In this document: positions 1-10,149 of the stretch, piece by piece
Position numbering within the stretch: the stretch's first letter is position 1
Layout of the letters: the number at the start of each line of letters is the position of its first letter
Assembly: GCF_001984065.1 (NCBI RefSeq)
Contig: NZ_LYVP01000009.1
Coordinates: 1-64,000, forward strand
Direction of reading: 5' to 3'
Origin: Pseudomonas sp. KK4
GTDB lineage: Bacteria; Pseudomonadota; Gammaproteobacteria; Pseudomonadales; Pseudomonadaceae
Length of the DNA stretch: 64,000 nucleotides
The notes under the pieces: model-generated
Database searches by the model: none
The model's input: the letters and a program-made list of their open reading frames with translations, nothing else
What the model was told of the DNA's origin: nothing
Program-made: the position numbers and the translations under genes

Positions 1-55
1 GTACCGCAAGCACACTTCCGAACTGAGTCCGCTGGTCGAATTCACCGTGGAATGA
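1..55 (+). CDS. 3' end of an unidentified gene
   Basis: Only the last 17 codons are visible, in the frame beginning at base 2 and ending with TGA at 53-55; the peptide ends in ...LVEFTVE. Codon use fits a real Pseudomonas gene. The fragment is too short to assign a family. It lies upstream of pip on the same strand, separated by a REP element, so it is probably a separate transcription unit. Confidence 0.5.
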   Translation, partial: YRKHTSELSPLVEFTVE

Positions 56-61
56 TGATTT

Positions 62-148
62 CCCCTGTAGGCGCTGCCGAAGGCTGCGATCTTCTGATCT
101 TGAAAAAGCAGGATCAAAAGAACGCAGCCTTCGCCAGCGCCTACGGGG
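62..148. repeat. REP-type inverted repeat (GTAGGCGCTGCCGAAGG family)
   Basis: Two arms, beginning TGTAGGCGCTGCCGAAGGC at 66 and ending with its near complement (GCCTTCGCCAGCGCCTAC at about 127-144), surround a short AT-rich centre. This arm sequence is a familiar interspersed palindrome of fluorescent pseudomonads and differs from the other REPs in the window. It separates the truncated gene from pip and could act as a weak terminator or mRNA-stabilising hairpin. Confidence 0.8.
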
Positions 149-242
149 ACATGCTCATTAAGGTCATTCGGGTTTATGATGCCCAACGGCAGAATAATAG
201 AAGTCCCCTCAGGGATGAACTCGACCCCTTACGGAGCGCGCA

Positions 243-1214
243 ATGCAGACTTTGTACCCGCAGATCAAACCCTACGCCCGGCACGATCTGGCCGTCGACG
301 TGACTCACACGCTGTATGTCGACGAAAGCGGTTCACCGGAAGGTTTGCCGGTGGTGTTCATTCACGGCGGGCCTGGTGCCGGTTGCGACGCGGCGAGTCG
401 TTGCTATTTCGATCCGAACCTCTATCGCATCGTCACGTTCGACCAGCGCGGTTGCGGTCGCTCCACCCCTCACGCCAGCCTCGAAAACAACACCACCTGG
501 GATCTGGTCGCCGACCTTGAACGAATCCGTCTGCACCTGGGCATCGACAAGTGGGTGGTGTTTGGCGGCTCCTGGGGTTCGACCCTGGCGCTCGCTTACG
601 CGCAAACCCATCCGGAGCGCGTGCACGGTCTGATCGTTCGCGGGATTTTTCTCTGCCGTCCGCAGGAAATCGAATGGTTCTACCAGGCCGGTGCCAGTCG
701 TCTGTTCCCTGATTATTGGCAGGACTACATTGCGCCGATCCCGCAGGAAGAGCGCCACGACCTGCTCAACGCCTTCCACAAGCGCCTGACCGGCAACGAC
801 CAGATCGCCCAGATGCACGCGGCCAAGGCCTGGTCCACCTGGGAGGGCCGGACCGCGACCCTGCGTCCGAACCCGTTGGTGGTCGATCGTTTCTCCGAAC
901 CTCAGCGCGCGTTGTCCATCGCCCGCATCGAATGCCATTACTTCACCAACAACGGCTTCCTCGAGCCCGACCAGTTGATCCGCGACATGGGCAAGATCGC
1001 CCATCTGCCCGGCGTGATCATCCATGGTCGCTACGATGTGATCTGCCCACTGGACAACGCCTGGGAACTGCATCAGGCCTGGCCGAACAGCGAACTGCAG
1101 ATCATCCGTGACGCGGGCCATGCCGCCGCCGAGCCGGGGATCACCGATGCCCTGGTACGTGCTGCCGACCGGATGGCACGACGCCTGCTCGACCTCGCCC
1201 CAGACGAAGCATGA
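243..1214 (+). CDS. pip: Proline iminopeptidase
   Basis: A cytosolic serine peptidase (family S33) that removes N-terminal proline from peptides. The 323-aa product has the alpha/beta-hydrolase layout: oxyanion motif HGGPG at 41-45, nucleophile elbow GGSWGS at 108-113 (Ser110), acid Asp in HGRYD at 261-265, and catalytic His293 in DAGHA. The length is normal for the bacterial family. The ATG is preceded by GGAG at 233-236. The stop codon overlaps the dtd start by 4 nt (ATGA), so the two genes should be translationally coupled. A pip-dtd pairing upstream of opgGH is, as I recall, conserved in Pseudomonas. Confidence 0.96.
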   Translation: MQTLYPQIKPYARHDLAVDVTHTLYVDESGSPEGLPVVFIHGGPGAGCDAASRCYFDPNLYRIVTFDQRGCGRSTPHASLENNTTWDLVADLERIRLHLGIDKWVVFGGSWGSTLALAYAQTHPERVHGLIVRGIFLCRPQEIEWFYQAGASRLFPDYWQDYIAPIPQEERHDLLNAFHKRLTGNDQIAQMHAAKAWSTWEGRTATLRPNPLVVDRFSEPQRALSIARIECHYFTNNGFLEPDQLIRDMGKIAHLPGVIIHGRYDVICPLDNAWELHQAWPNSELQIIRDAGHAAAEPGITDALVRAADRMARRLLDLAPDEA

Positions 1215-1648
1215 AGGGTCTGCTGCAGCGCGTGCGCGGCGCGCGGGTCGAGGTAGCGGGGGAGGTGGTAGGCGCGATCGACCAGGGTTTGCTGGTGCTG
1301 GTGGCCGTCGAACCTCAGGACACTCGGGCCAGTGCCGACAAACTTCTCAATAAGCTGCTTAACTATCGGGTGTTCAGCGACGCCGAGGGCAAGATGAATC
1401 TGTCCCTGGCGGAGGTGGGCGGCGGTTTGCTGCTGGTCTCGCAGTTCACCCTGGCCGCCGACACCAAGAGCGGGCTGCGCCCGAGTTTCTCGACCGCGGC
1501 GCCTCCCGCCTTGGGCGAAGAGTTGTTCGACTATCTATTAGGCAAAGCGAAACAGGTGCATGGCACTGTGGCATCAGGTAGATTCGGCGCGGATATGCAG
1601 GTGCACTTGGTCAATGATGGCCCTGTGACCTTCCTGTTACAGAGCTGA
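1211..1648 (+). CDS. dtd: D-aminoacyl-tRNA deacylase
   Basis: This enzyme hydrolyses D-aminoacyl-tRNAs (and mischarged Gly-tRNA) to keep D-residues out of translation. The 145-aa product carries both family signatures: SQFTL at 77-81 and the NDGPVT (NxGPxT) cross-subunit motif at 135-140, which builds the active site of the homodimer. It overlaps pip by 4 nt and forms a two-gene unit with it. Nothing is unusual in length or motifs. Confidence 0.96.
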   Translation: MKGLLQRVRGARVEVAGEVVGAIDQGLLVLVAVEPQDTRASADKLLNKLLNYRVFSDAEGKMNLSLAEVGGGLLLVSQFTLAADTKSGLRPSFSTAAPPALGEELFDYLLGKAKQVHGTVASGRFGADMQVHLVNDGPVTFLLQS

Positions 1649-1969
1649 AAGCGCTTGAAACATCTTTTTACGCGCTTTTGCGCTGAAAACAGGCGTTTTT
1701 CACGATAAATACTTTGTTACCCCTGATGCGTTGTAACGCGGCCTACTAGATAATCGCGCGCTACGGGGATCAGCGTTCGTTGGTCCATTTTGACTTAGGT
1801 AGAGACTTGTCTGGATCCGATTGGGGAATCATTTTGCCCCAGCGGAGTCGGAACAATGCTCGCCAACTTGGCAAGAGTGGTCTGCAAGGCCGGTGTTTTT
1901 CTACCGGGCACCGTACAGACCCTTTAACTGGCCGTTGGTTTTTTGATCTGTTTTCGGCGAGGGTTGCTC
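1649..1969 (+). promoter_or_regulatory. Leader region upstream of opgG
   Basis: About 320 bases without a gene. It holds AT-rich sequence with a TAGATAAT box near 1747-1754 that could be a -10 element, although no good -35 lies at the right distance. Several small stem-loops follow, for example TGGGG/CCCCA at 822-826/837-841 past base 1000 (1822-1826 with 1837-1841). If transcription begins near 1760, opgG would have an untranslated leader of about 200 nt. I see no recognised riboswitch. Confidence 0.3.
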
Positions 1970-3784
1970 GTGATTGTTAGTCCCTGTAACGCACCAAAAT
2001 TGTCTGCCAAACGGTTGCGCAACGCCTTGGTAGCGGGCTCTGCCCTGCTTTGCCTGCTCGGCGCCGGCCAGCTTTGGGCATTCAGTCTGGACGATGTGTC
2101 GGCCAAGGCAAAAGAGCTGGCCGGTCAGAAGTACGAAGCGCCGCGCAGTAACCTGCCGAACGAATTCCGAGAGATGAAGTTCGCCGACTATCAGAAAATT
2201 CGTTTTCTGACGGAAAAAGCCGAATGGGCCGATCAGAAAACCCCGTTCAAGCTGTCCTTCTATCACCAGGGCATGCACTTCGATACGCCGGTGAAAATCA
2301 ACGAAATCACGGCGAACACCGTCGAAGAGATCAAATACGACCCGACTCGCTTCGACTTCGGCGACCTCAAGTTCGATCCTAAGGCGACCGAACAACTGGG
2401 CTATGCCGGTTTCCGCGTGCTGTACCCGGTCAACAAGGCTGATAAACAAGACGAAATCATGACCATGCTCGGCGCGAGTTACTTCCGCGTTGTCGGCAAA
2501 GGACACGTCTATGGTTTGTCCGCGCGCGGCATGGCGATCGATACCGCATTGCCGTCCGGCGAAGAGTTCCCGCGTTTTCGCGAGTTCTGGATTCAACAGC
2601 CGAAACCGGGCGACAAGCACCTGGTGATTTTCGCGCTGCTGGATTCGCCACGCGCCACCGGTGCCTATCGCCTGACCTTGCGTCCGGGCAGCGACACCAT
2701 TGTCGACGTCAAGGCGCAGATGTTCCTGCGTGACAAGGTCGGCAAGCTGGGCATCGCCCCGCTGACCAGCATGTACCTGTTCGGCGCCAACCAGCCGTCC
2801 AAAGTCCTCAACTACCGTCGTGAACTGCACGATTCGAGCGGTTTGGCGATCCATGCCGGCAACGGCGAGTGGATCTGGCGTCCGCTGAACAACCCGAAAC
2901 ACCTGGCCGTGAGCAATTTCTCGGTCGAGAACCCGCGTGGTTTCGGTCTGCTGCAGCGTGGCCGTGACTTCAGCCACTACGAAGACCTCGATGACCGCTA
3001 CGACAAGCGCCCAAGCGCCTGGATCGAGCCAAAAGGCGACTGGGGCAAGGGCACCGTCGATCTGGTCGAGATTCCGACCGCTGACGAAACCAACGACAAT
3101 ATCGTGGCGTTCTGGAGCCCGGAAACCATGCCGGAGCCAGGCAAGCCGCTGGACTTCGCCTACCGCATGCACTGGACCATGGACGAGGCCGCGCTGCACG
3201 CGCCGGACAGCGCCTGGGTCAGCCAGACGCTCAAATCCACCGGCGACGTCAAACAGTCCAACCTGATCCGCCAGCCAGACGGCAGCGTGGCCTACCTGGT
3301 GGATTTCGAAGGCCCGTCACTGGCGGCACTGCCAGCCGATACCGACGTGCGCAGCCAGGTCAGCGTCGGCGACAACGCCGAGCTGGTCGAGAACAGCGTG
3401 CGCTACAACCCTGAAACCAAGGGCTGGCGCCTGACGCTGCGGATGAAAATCAAGGATCCGGGCAAATCCACCGAGATGCGTGCGGCGCTGGTGCAGAGCA
3501 TCGTGCCTGCCGATCTGAAGACGTCGATTCCAGCGTCCACCTCTTCCGTGGCCAAGGCCGACAAGGTTGCTGCCAAGCAAGCGGAAAAAGCGGACAAGGA
3601 AGCGAAGGCGGCCGAGGCCAAACAGGCTGACGCCAAGCCGGTCGCCGATGCCAAGGACAAGGCCAACAACAATGACGCCAAGCAGCCTGCTGCTGCCGAC
3701 GCGGCCCCAGCCACACCGGAATCGGCACCGACTGAAGAAGTCCTGACCGAGACCTGGAGCTATCAGTTGCCTGCCGATGAGTAA
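1970..3784 (+). CDS. opgG: Periplasmic glucan biosynthesis protein OpgG (MdoG)
   Basis: OpgG is a periplasmic protein that acts on the beta-glucan backbone of osmoregulated periplasmic glucans. I chose the GTG at 1970, preceded by GCGAGG at 1957-1962, over an in-frame TTG at 1943. It gives a 604-aa precursor with a basic n-region, a hydrophobic core and a likely signal-peptidase cut after QLWA. The body matches the MdoG domain. The C-terminal 80 or so residues form a Lys/Ala/Glu/Asp-rich low-complexity tail ending in WSYQLPADE, which makes the protein longer than the 511-aa E. coli OpgG. The stop overlaps opgH by 8 nt. Confidence 0.95.
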   Translation: MIVSPCNAPKLSAKRLRNALVAGSALLCLLGAGQLWAFSLDDVSAKAKELAGQKYEAPRSNLPNEFREMKFADYQKIRFLTEKAEWADQKTPFKLSFYHQGMHFDTPVKINEITANTVEEIKYDPTRFDFGDLKFDPKATEQLGYAGFRVLYPVNKADKQDEIMTMLGASYFRVVGKGHVYGLSARGMAIDTALPSGEEFPRFREFWIQQPKPGDKHLVIFALLDSPRATGAYRLTLRPGSDTIVDVKAQMFLRDKVGKLGIAPLTSMYLFGANQPSKVLNYRRELHDSSGLAIHAGNGEWIWRPLNNPKHLAVSNFSVENPRGFGLLQRGRDFSHYEDLDDRYDKRPSAWIEPKGDWGKGTVDLVEIPTADETNDNIVAFWSPETMPEPGKPLDFAYRMHWTMDEAALHAPDSAWVSQTLKSTGDVKQSNLIRQPDGSVAYLVDFEGPSLAALPADTDVRSQVSVGDNAELVENSVRYNPETKGWRLTLRMKIKDPGKSTEMRAALVQSIVPADLKTSIPASTSSVAKADKVAAKQAEKADKEAKAAEAKQADAKPVADAKDKANNNDAKQPAAADAAPATPESAPTEEVLTETWSYQLPADE

Positions 3785-6347
3785 TTCTCAAGTCCAGCCA
3801 GAGACTCTGTCCGAGTACCTGGCCCATTTGCCGATGACCGACCAGCAGCGCGCCGAACTCGCGGGCTGCAAGACCTTCAGCGAACTGCACGAGCGTCTGT
3901 CATCCAAGACGTTCGACGCGCCGACCGAAGCCGCCCAGGCTTCGGTGGGCACGCGTCTGACCCTGAGCACCGCCGAAGAATTGCAGGACGCGGAAATGCT
4001 GGGGCTCGATGCCAGCGGTCGTGTCGTGCTCAAGGCGACCCCGCCGATCCGTCGCACCAAGGTCGTCCCAGAGCCGTGGCGCACCAATATTCTGGTGCGC
4101 GGCTGGCGCCGCATGACCGGTCGCACCAACCCGCCGAAGCCGCCGAAGGATGAAAACGTCCTGCCGGCAGCGCGCTGGCGCACCGTCGGTTCGATCCGTC
4201 GCTACATTCTGCTGGTATTGATGCTGGGCCAGACCATCGTCGCCGGCTGGTACATGAAAGGCATCATGCCGTACCAGGGGTGGTCGTTCGTCGACCTTGA
4301 AGAAGTCCTGCACCAGCCATTCCTGCAAACCGCCACGCAAGTGCTGCCGTATGCGCTGCAGACCAGCATCCTGATCCTGTTCGGGATTCTGTTCTGCTGG
4401 GTGTCGGCCGGTTTCTGGACTGCGCTGATGGGCTTCCTGGAACTGCTCACCGGTCACGACAAATACCGCATTTCCGGCGCCAGCGCTGGCAACGAGCCGA
4501 TTCCGAAAGACGCGCGCACCGCACTGGTGATGCCGATCTGCAACGAAGACGTGCCTCGGGTATTCGCCGGTCTGCGTGCGACTTTCGAGTCGGTCGCGGC
4601 CACCGGTGACCTGGATCGCTTCGACTTTTTCGTCCTCAGCGACAGTAACGACGCCGACATCTGCGTCGCCGAGCAACAGGCCTGGCTGGACGTCTGCCGC
4701 GAAGCCGGGGGCTTCGGCAAGATCTTCTATCGCCGCCGCCGTCGCCGCGTGAAGCGCAAGAGCGGCAACCTCGACGACTTCTGCCGTCGTTGGGGCGGTG
4801 ACTACAAGTACATGGTCGTGCTCGATGCCGACTCGGTGATGAGCGGCGAGTGCCTGACCAGTCTGGTACGCCTGATGGAAGCCACGCCGGACGCCGGGAT
4901 CATTCAGACCGCGCCGCGGGCGTCGGGCATGGACACGCTTTATGCGCGCATGCAGCAGTTCGCTACTCGCGTATATGGCCCGCTGTTCACCGCTGGCCTG
5001 CACTTCTGGCAGTTGGGCGAATCCCACTACTGGGGTCACAACGCGATCATCCGCATGAAGCCGTTCATCGAGCACTGCGCCCTGGCGCCGTTGCCGGGTA
5101 AAGGCGCGTTCGCCGGCGCGATTCTGTCCCACGACTTCGTTGAAGCCGCACTGATGCGCCGCGCCGGTTGGGGCGTGTGGATTGCCTACGATTTGCCGGG
5201 CAGCTACGAAGAACTGCCGCCGAACCTGCTGGACGAACTCAAGCGTGACCGTCGCTGGTGCCACGGCAACCTGATGAACTTCCGCCTGTTCCTGGTCAAG
5301 GGCATGCACCCGGTGCACCGCGCGGTGTTCCTGACCGGCGTGATGTCCTACCTGTCGGCACCCTTGTGGTTCTTCTTCCTGGTGCTGTCGACGGCGCTGC
5401 TGGCGGTCAACACGCTGATGGAGCCGCAGTACTTCCTCGAACCGCGTCAGTTGTATCCGTTGTGGCCGCAATGGCACCCGGACAAGGCGATCGCGCTGTT
5501 CTCGACCACAATCGTGCTGCTGTTCCTGCCGAAGCTGCTGAGCATCATCCTGATCTGGGCCAAGGGCGCGAAAGAGTTCGGCGGCAAGTTCAAGGTGACC
5601 CTGTCGATGCTGCTGGAGATGCTGTTCTCCATGCTGCTGGCGCCGGTGCGGATGATTTTCCACACCCGTTTCGTGCTGGCCGCGTTCCTCGGCTGGGCCG
5701 CGACCTGGAACTCTCCGCAGCGTGACGACGACTCCACGCCATGGAGCGAAGCGGTCAAGCGCCACGGTCCGCAAACCTTGCTGGGCTTCTTCTGGGCCTT
5801 GCTGGTGATCTGGCTGAATCCGAGCTTCCTGTGGTGGCTGGTGCCGATCGTCGGTTCGTTGATGCTGTCGATTCCGGTGTCGGTGATCTCCAGCCGCGTG
5901 GGCCTGGGCCTCAAGTCCCGTGACGAGAGCCTGTTCCTGATCCCTGAGGAATACAATCCACCGCAGGCGTTGCTGGCAACCGACCAGTACACCCATGAAA
6001 ACCGTTATCACGCGTTGAACGACGGCTTCATTCGTTCAGTGGTCGATCCACAGCAGAATGCCCTGGCGTGTGCATTGGCGACCTCCCGTCACCGTGAGGC
6101 CGAGCCGATCGAATGGCTGCGGGTCGAGCGTGTACGGCATGCGATGAAAGTCGGGCCCGATGGCCTGACCAACAACGAGCGTGTGCAGTTGCTGAGCGAC
6201 CCGGTCGCCCTGGCCCGCCTGCATGATCAGATCTGGAGCGAAGGCCACGCAGAGTGGCTGGACGCATGGCGCAAGTCGGTCAAGGCCGACCCCCACGCCC
6301 CGCTGCTACCGCTGCAGCCGATGAGCGTACAGCCTCAGTTGGCCTGA
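3777..6347 (+). CDS. opgH: Glucan biosynthesis glucosyltransferase OpgH (MdoH)
   Basis: An inner-membrane family-2 glycosyltransferase that polymerises UDP-glucose into the glucan backbone and is thought to export it. The 856-aa protein has a soluble N-terminus of about 140 residues, two membrane segments (about 142-160 and 195-225), a cytoplasmic GT2 domain with LDADS at 349-353, catalytic Asp in SHDF at about 451-454 and RRWCHGN at 492-498, then a multi-pass C-terminal membrane region. It overlaps opgG by 8 nt, so the two are one operon. An intrinsic terminator follows directly. Confidence 0.96.
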   Translation: MSNSQVQPETLSEYLAHLPMTDQQRAELAGCKTFSELHERLSSKTFDAPTEAAQASVGTRLTLSTAEELQDAEMLGLDASGRVVLKATPPIRRTKVVPEPWRTNILVRGWRRMTGRTNPPKPPKDENVLPAARWRTVGSIRRYILLVLMLGQTIVAGWYMKGIMPYQGWSFVDLEEVLHQPFLQTATQVLPYALQTSILILFGILFCWVSAGFWTALMGFLELLTGHDKYRISGASAGNEPIPKDARTALVMPICNEDVPRVFAGLRATFESVAATGDLDRFDFFVLSDSNDADICVAEQQAWLDVCREAGGFGKIFYRRRRRRVKRKSGNLDDFCRRWGGDYKYMVVLDADSVMSGECLTSLVRLMEATPDAGIIQTAPRASGMDTLYARMQQFATRVYGPLFTAGLHFWQLGESHYWGHNAIIRMKPFIEHCALAPLPGKGAFAGAILSHDFVEAALMRRAGWGVWIAYDLPGSYEELPPNLLDELKRDRRWCHGNLMNFRLFLVKGMHPVHRAVFLTGVMSYLSAPLWFFFLVLSTALLAVNTLMEPQYFLEPRQLYPLWPQWHPDKAIALFSTTIVLLFLPKLLSIILIWAKGAKEFGGKFKVTLSMLLEMLFSMLLAPVRMIFHTRFVLAAFLGWAATWNSPQRDDDSTPWSEAVKRHGPQTLLGFFWALLVIWLNPSFLWWLVPIVGSLMLSIPVSVISSRVGLGLKSRDESLFLIPEEYNPPQALLATDQYTHENRYHALNDGFIRSVVDPQQNALACALATSRHREAEPIEWLRVERVRHAMKVGPDGLTNNERVQLLSDPVALARLHDQIWSEGHAEWLDAWRKSVKADPHAPLLPLQPMSVQPQLA

Positions 6348-6350
6348 ATG

Positions 6351-6377
6351 AAAAAACCCGCGAAAGCGGGTTTTTTT
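6351..6377 (+). terminator. Intrinsic terminator of opgGH
   Basis: An A-run, the stem AACCCGC / GCGGGTT with a GAAA-type loop, and a run of seven T's begin 4 nt after the opgH stop. The A/T flanks make it able to work in both directions, and it also lies just beyond the stop of the convergent PLC/FN3 gene at 6384. Confidence 0.9.
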
Positions 6378-6383
6378 ATGTCT

Positions 6384-9300
6384 CTACCCTGTGGTCATTT
6401 CGGATATCAACGGCTGCGACTCTCCCGCTGCGGTGATGGCCGTTACGCTTACTGCGTATCGAGTGTTTCTGTGCATCAGCGGGTTCAGCGTGGGGCTGAC
6501 GGTTTTGTAGCTGATTTCATTACCGCCAGGGCCAGTCAGGACAATCTTGTATTCCCTGACCTCTTGCCCATCAACAGGCGGATCCCATTCAAGAATATGT
6601 CTTAAAGCCGCGTATCTATAACGGAAGTTATCCGGGCTGGCGGGGTCTTTGATGTCAACGGTGATGGATGAGGCTGTCGAGGCATTCCCGGAATCATCCA
6701 GCGCCACCACTTCAAAAAAGTGCGTCCCGGACATCAAGCCGATCGCGACGTACTGAGTCAGCGGCGTCGTATCGAAGTATTCCCTGTTGTTGTAAATGAC
6801 ATATTCGCAGACGCGGATATCGTCGGTTGACGCGTCCCAGCTGAGCGTAGTGGTGTCTGTAATTGTCGATTTCAGATGGGTCGGAGGGGTTGGGGGAGTA
6901 GTGTCCTTTAGTTCGTGCTTAAGTAGGGTGGGTTCGGATAGTTGTCCATAGATGTCAAATTTCGAAAAGCTGAAGGTGTATTCGACATCCGTTGCCAGGT
7001 TGGGGACGTTTACGCCTGGCAGTAAAAACACGTCGTGCCAGTGCTCATCGTTTATCGAAATACGCACGCCTGATGTTCCTCCTTCGAAAGCGCCCCATTC
7101 GAACCTGAGCGAATCGGTGGTCTCTTCAGTGATCGACACGACGGGGGCTGGAGGTGGCGGCAGAGGTGCTTGCCCTGTGGTTTTGAAAATCGTTCTGTCG
7201 CTGATTGCGGAGGCGTTGCCGTCTTTGTCCACGGCGCGTACGTTTACGAAGTGAAAGGCGCCGCTGACTAGCTTCGTTAAGGTAAAGCGTGTGTCCGGCG
7301 TATTGAACACAAGGAATGCATTGAGGACGACCTGATAGCCCGTCACACCCACGTTGTCACTCGAACGTTCCCACGTCAGCGTCGCTGATGTATCCGTAAT
7401 GTCGCTGACAACCGGCGTGCCGGGTTTGGTGGGAGGAACCCCGTCGGTCAAGCTTTTTTCCAGCACGCTCTCTTCAGAACTGGCACCGTCGAGCCGGGCG
7501 CGAACCTTGAACGTGAAGTGGTGGGGCGCAGGCCCCGGAGAAAGGTCGGCCAGGTTGAAGCTATAGCCGTAGCGTCCTGGATCCGTGTTGAAAATCTTGC
7601 CGTTGATCGAGACCTCATGAGACGGCAGTTGCCCGAAAATCGGATTCCACGCCAGCCTGCAGCGCCCGTTTTGATGGCTGAATCTGAGGTTTACCGGTGC
7701 AGTCAGCCGGGTTTTGAACGTCACGGAACTCGGCTCGGATACCCCCAACTCATTGAAGGCGCGAATCTCTGCCTGATAATCCCTGTGGCTTCTCAGGTGT
7801 GTAATCGTGAACTCGAGCTGATCGGTCTGCGCAATCACAAAGCCGTTCAGGGAAATTCTGTAGCGAACATTCAGGCCCTCCGAGGCCGTCCAGGTCAGCG
7901 TCGCGGATTTGTCAGTAAGATGACTCACTGTCGGGGCACCCGGTTTTTCAGGGGGGGCGGTGTCGATGACCAGCGATTCATAAACAGAGGGAACGTCGAA
8001 AACGTTGATTGCCCACACCTCAACCAAAAATTTCTGATCTGAGGGCAATTTTTCAAAGGTATGGGTGTTCACCGTGTTCGGAATCAACGTCGGTGCTTCT
8101 TCGTTGACGGATATGGCGTAATTGACGACGTTGCCACTGGTCGAAGGGGACCAGGAAATAGAGGTCGCATCGACTGTCTTGGACGTGATCTTCAGGTTGC
8201 TGACAGGCTCCGGTGGCGTCGCATCAAACGTGAACTCATAGTCAAACGTGCGGGCCCCCGTCAGGAAGTGTGTAAAAAACATATGACACTGATGCACGAT
8301 GTGCTCTCCCTGACTGGCCTGGAAGGCAAAGCTGGGGATTTGGCCGGGTTCAAGGATATGGTTGGAGGGAAAGTCTGCTGTCATGACGTTGTAAAACGTG
8401 GTCAAGTCAAGCGCAATACTGGTTTCCCATATGATGTTGGCATCATAACGTTTGGTTTGTTCATCGTATTCTTTGATCGATACCCTTGGATTGAGCAGGT
8501 AGTGTCTTGGCGGTATTGTTATTGACCCGTACTCGGAATAAAGATCATTGATGTCAACTGCGCGAACTTTTAGGGCATAGCTGTCGTCGGGGTTCAGCGA
8601 ACTAATGTGAACGGCTGGTTTGACAGTCCCGGAGTTCACGAACTCAAGGAATACGTCTGCGAGATACACTTCATAGCCTCTCACGCCTGCTGCGTCGATG
8701 GCATGATCCCATTCGATATAGGCAGAGTCGGGAGTTAGACTAAGAAATATGAAATTCTCAGGGATGGTCGGAGGAATGACGTCTTGTATAAGAACAAAAG
8801 TGTTGGACCACTCCGACTCGTTGTCCGTTGTATCAATGGCTTTAACCTGAAACTCATAATTTTTCAGAGTGAAATTTTTACGCTCGTAAGGCATTCTGCT
8901 GGTTGAAGCAAAATGTTGGCCATTCGCATAAATGGCGTAATAGCGAACGGCGGTATTATCCACAGAGGGGGTCCACGTAAATCGCAGCGTGTTTTGAAAC
9001 TTTCCATCGATGACGGCTTCATCCAAGGCAATGACTACCAAGTCGGAGGGTGCCGTCGGAGGGGATTTGTCTGCGGCCCGTAGTTTGTTTAGTTCAACGC
9101 ACTTGTTGACCACGCTCGTTCTGGCATTTTCGCTGTTGATAAAGTCAATCATCAGGATCTTTACGTTCTGGAATCCCGGTTTGAATGCTTCAGTGCGCAC
9201 GGGGCTGGTGGGCGGCAAATCCTTGGGCTTGTTGTTTTCGGTGACGGCGGCTGACAGCACTGAGTATTGAGCCAGTGGAGGATGTTTCATCATGTCCGTA

Positions 9301-10019
9301 ACGAGTGATGTTATGCCTTCTTCCGAAGCGTCGGTTGAATTCCATAGGTGTTGGAGGGGGGACCAAAGCTGTTCTTGGGTGACCGTACCGCTCGGCCAGG
9401 CAGCGGCCTCGCCTGCGTCATAGCTCATGCATAAAATAACGTTCCGCCCCGGATATTCCTTGCGAAGATCGCCAATGCTCAGATTGCTTGCCAGCGGCGG
9501 TATCAGCATGTCCTGCAGTGAGCTGAATTTGGGCAGGCACCGTTTAAAACTGGTGTGTGAATAATTTCGCCCGCGATCATAACTATGGAAATCCATTATT
9601 ATGAATTCGCCCGGGTTTGCCACAGCAAAACTCCTGACGGCCTCGACCAGATGCTCAAGCCGTCGGCCTACGCTGACAATTCCGTGCTTGAACTCGAAAA
9701 TCTCGATGAACTTATAAGTTGGGTATTTATTGCCGATGGTTTTTTTATAACTGCTGTCCACCAGGCGAAGATCGAGATAGCGTGCGCCGGCTGCCAACTG
9801 TCGAGCAAAGTTATTGTATTGGCAAACCGCCCAGGGCTTACCCACGTCAAAATGCCCATCCTCGTCTACGCCGGAGTTGTGAGCGCCGGGAATTGCCAGT
9901 TGATGCAACCTCAAGTGATCGATCTGTGCCGAGATGTCAGTCATCCAGCGGCCTGTATTGACGGTCAGGCCCGAATCATCAGTTGAAGTCGATACCGTGG
10001 GTGGCGGAGTGTTGGTCAT
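6384..10019 (-). CDS. Phospholipase C-like (PI-PLC X) protein with ~10 fibronectin type III-like modules
   Basis: A 1211-aa protein. Residues ~20-315 resemble bacterial phosphatidylinositol-specific phospholipase C: HN in PGAHNSG (His47), Arg85 in YLDLRL, His112 in FKHG and Asp292 in MIDFIN line up with the Bacillus His32/Arg69/His82/Asp274 set. Asn48 replaces the Bacillus Asp33, as in Ca-dependent eukaryotic PLCs. From ~320 to the C-terminus come about ten modules of 80-100 residues with FN3 hallmarks (PP..P.NL, LTW..S.DN.GV..Y.V, V.AVD..GN.S). I see no signal peptide or membrane segment. The ATG at 10019 has GGGAG 8 nt upstream. Codon use is more AT-rich than in neighbours, which suggests transfer. 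Substrate and secretion route are unknown. Confidence 0.8.
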   Translation of the reverse strand: MTNTPPPTVSTSTDDSGLTVNTGRWMTDISAQIDHLRLHQLAIPGAHNSGVDEDGHFDVGKPWAVCQYNNFARQLAAGARYLDLRLVDSSYKKTIGNKYPTYKFIEIFEFKHGIVSVGRRLEHLVEAVRSFAVANPGEFIIMDFHSYDRGRNYSHTSFKRCLPKFSSLQDMLIPPLASNLSIGDLRKEYPGRNVILCMSYDAGEAAAWPSGTVTQEQLWSPLQHLWNSTDASEEGITSLVTDMMKHPPLAQYSVLSAAVTENNKPKDLPPTSPVRTEAFKPGFQNVKILMIDFINSENARTSVVNKCVELNKLRAADKSPPTAPSDLVVIALDEAVIDGKFQNTLRFTWTPSVDNTAVRYYAIYANGQHFASTSRMPYERKNFTLKNYEFQVKAIDTTDNESEWSNTFVLIQDVIPPTIPENFIFLSLTPDSAYIEWDHAIDAAGVRGYEVYLADVFLEFVNSGTVKPAVHISSLNPDDSYALKVRAVDINDLYSEYGSITIPPRHYLLNPRVSIKEYDEQTKRYDANIIWETSIALDLTTFYNVMTADFPSNHILEPGQIPSFAFQASQGEHIVHQCHMFFTHFLTGARTFDYEFTFDATPPEPVSNLKITSKTVDATSISWSPSTSGNVVNYAISVNEEAPTLIPNTVNTHTFEKLPSDQKFLVEVWAINVFDVPSVYESLVIDTAPPEKPGAPTVSHLTDKSATLTWTASEGLNVRYRISLNGFVIAQTDQLEFTITHLRSHRDYQAEIRAFNELGVSEPSSVTFKTRLTAPVNLRFSHQNGRCRLAWNPIFGQLPSHEVSINGKIFNTDPGRYGYSFNLADLSPGPAPHHFTFKVRARLDGASSEESVLEKSLTDGVPPTKPGTPVVSDITDTSATLTWERSSDNVGVTGYQVVLNAFLVFNTPDTRFTLTKLVSGAFHFVNVRAVDKDGNASAISDRTIFKTTGQAPLPPPPAPVVSITEETTDSLRFEWGAFEGGTSGVRISINDEHWHDVFLLPGVNVPNLATDVEYTFSFSKFDIYGQLSEPTLLKHELKDTTPPTPPTHLKSTITDTTTLSWDASTDDIRVCEYVIYNNREYFDTTPLTQYVAIGLMSGTHFFEVVALDDSGNASTASSITVDIKDPASPDNFRYRYAALRHILEWDPPVDGQEVREYKIVLTGPGGNEISYKTVSPTLNPLMHRNTRYAVSVTAITAAGESQPLISEMTTG

Positions 10020-10022
10020 GAT

Positions 10023-10048
10023 GGTGCTCCCGAGACAAGCAGAGCACC
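10023..10048 (-). promoter_or_regulatory. Stem-loop covering the ribosome-binding site of the PLC/FN3 gene
   Basis: GGTGCTC (10023-10029 on +) pairs perfectly with GAGCACC (10042-10048) around a 12-nt loop. In the minus-strand mRNA the 3' arm contains most of the Shine-Dalgarno GGGAG (10028-10032) and ends three bases before the ATG. Folding would hide the ribosome-binding site. The pairing is seen directly; the regulatory role is inferred. Confidence 0.45.
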
Positions 10049-10075
10049 AGTGTGCGGCCAATTAAAAACTGGCGT

Positions 10076-10095
10076 AACTAGCAGAACTGTTAGTT
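10076..10095. promoter_or_regulatory. Imperfect 20-bp palindrome upstream of the PLC/FN3 gene
   Basis: AACTAGCAG and CTGTTAGTT are complementary arms with one mismatch around a 2-bp centre, about 60 bp upstream of the PLC/FN3 start and inside the only available promoter space (10020-10149). The size and symmetry suit a dimeric repressor site, but no matching regulator is encoded nearby. Confidence 0.25.
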
Positions 10096-10149
10096 GCAGA
10101 GCACGATGGATATGCTACTGGTTAACAGTTAAATCATCAGTAGCGGGCA

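Noticed and set aside
3900..6011. 703-codon open frame antisense to opgH
   Set aside because: Gln/His/Arg-rich shadow without motifs or a ribosome-binding site.
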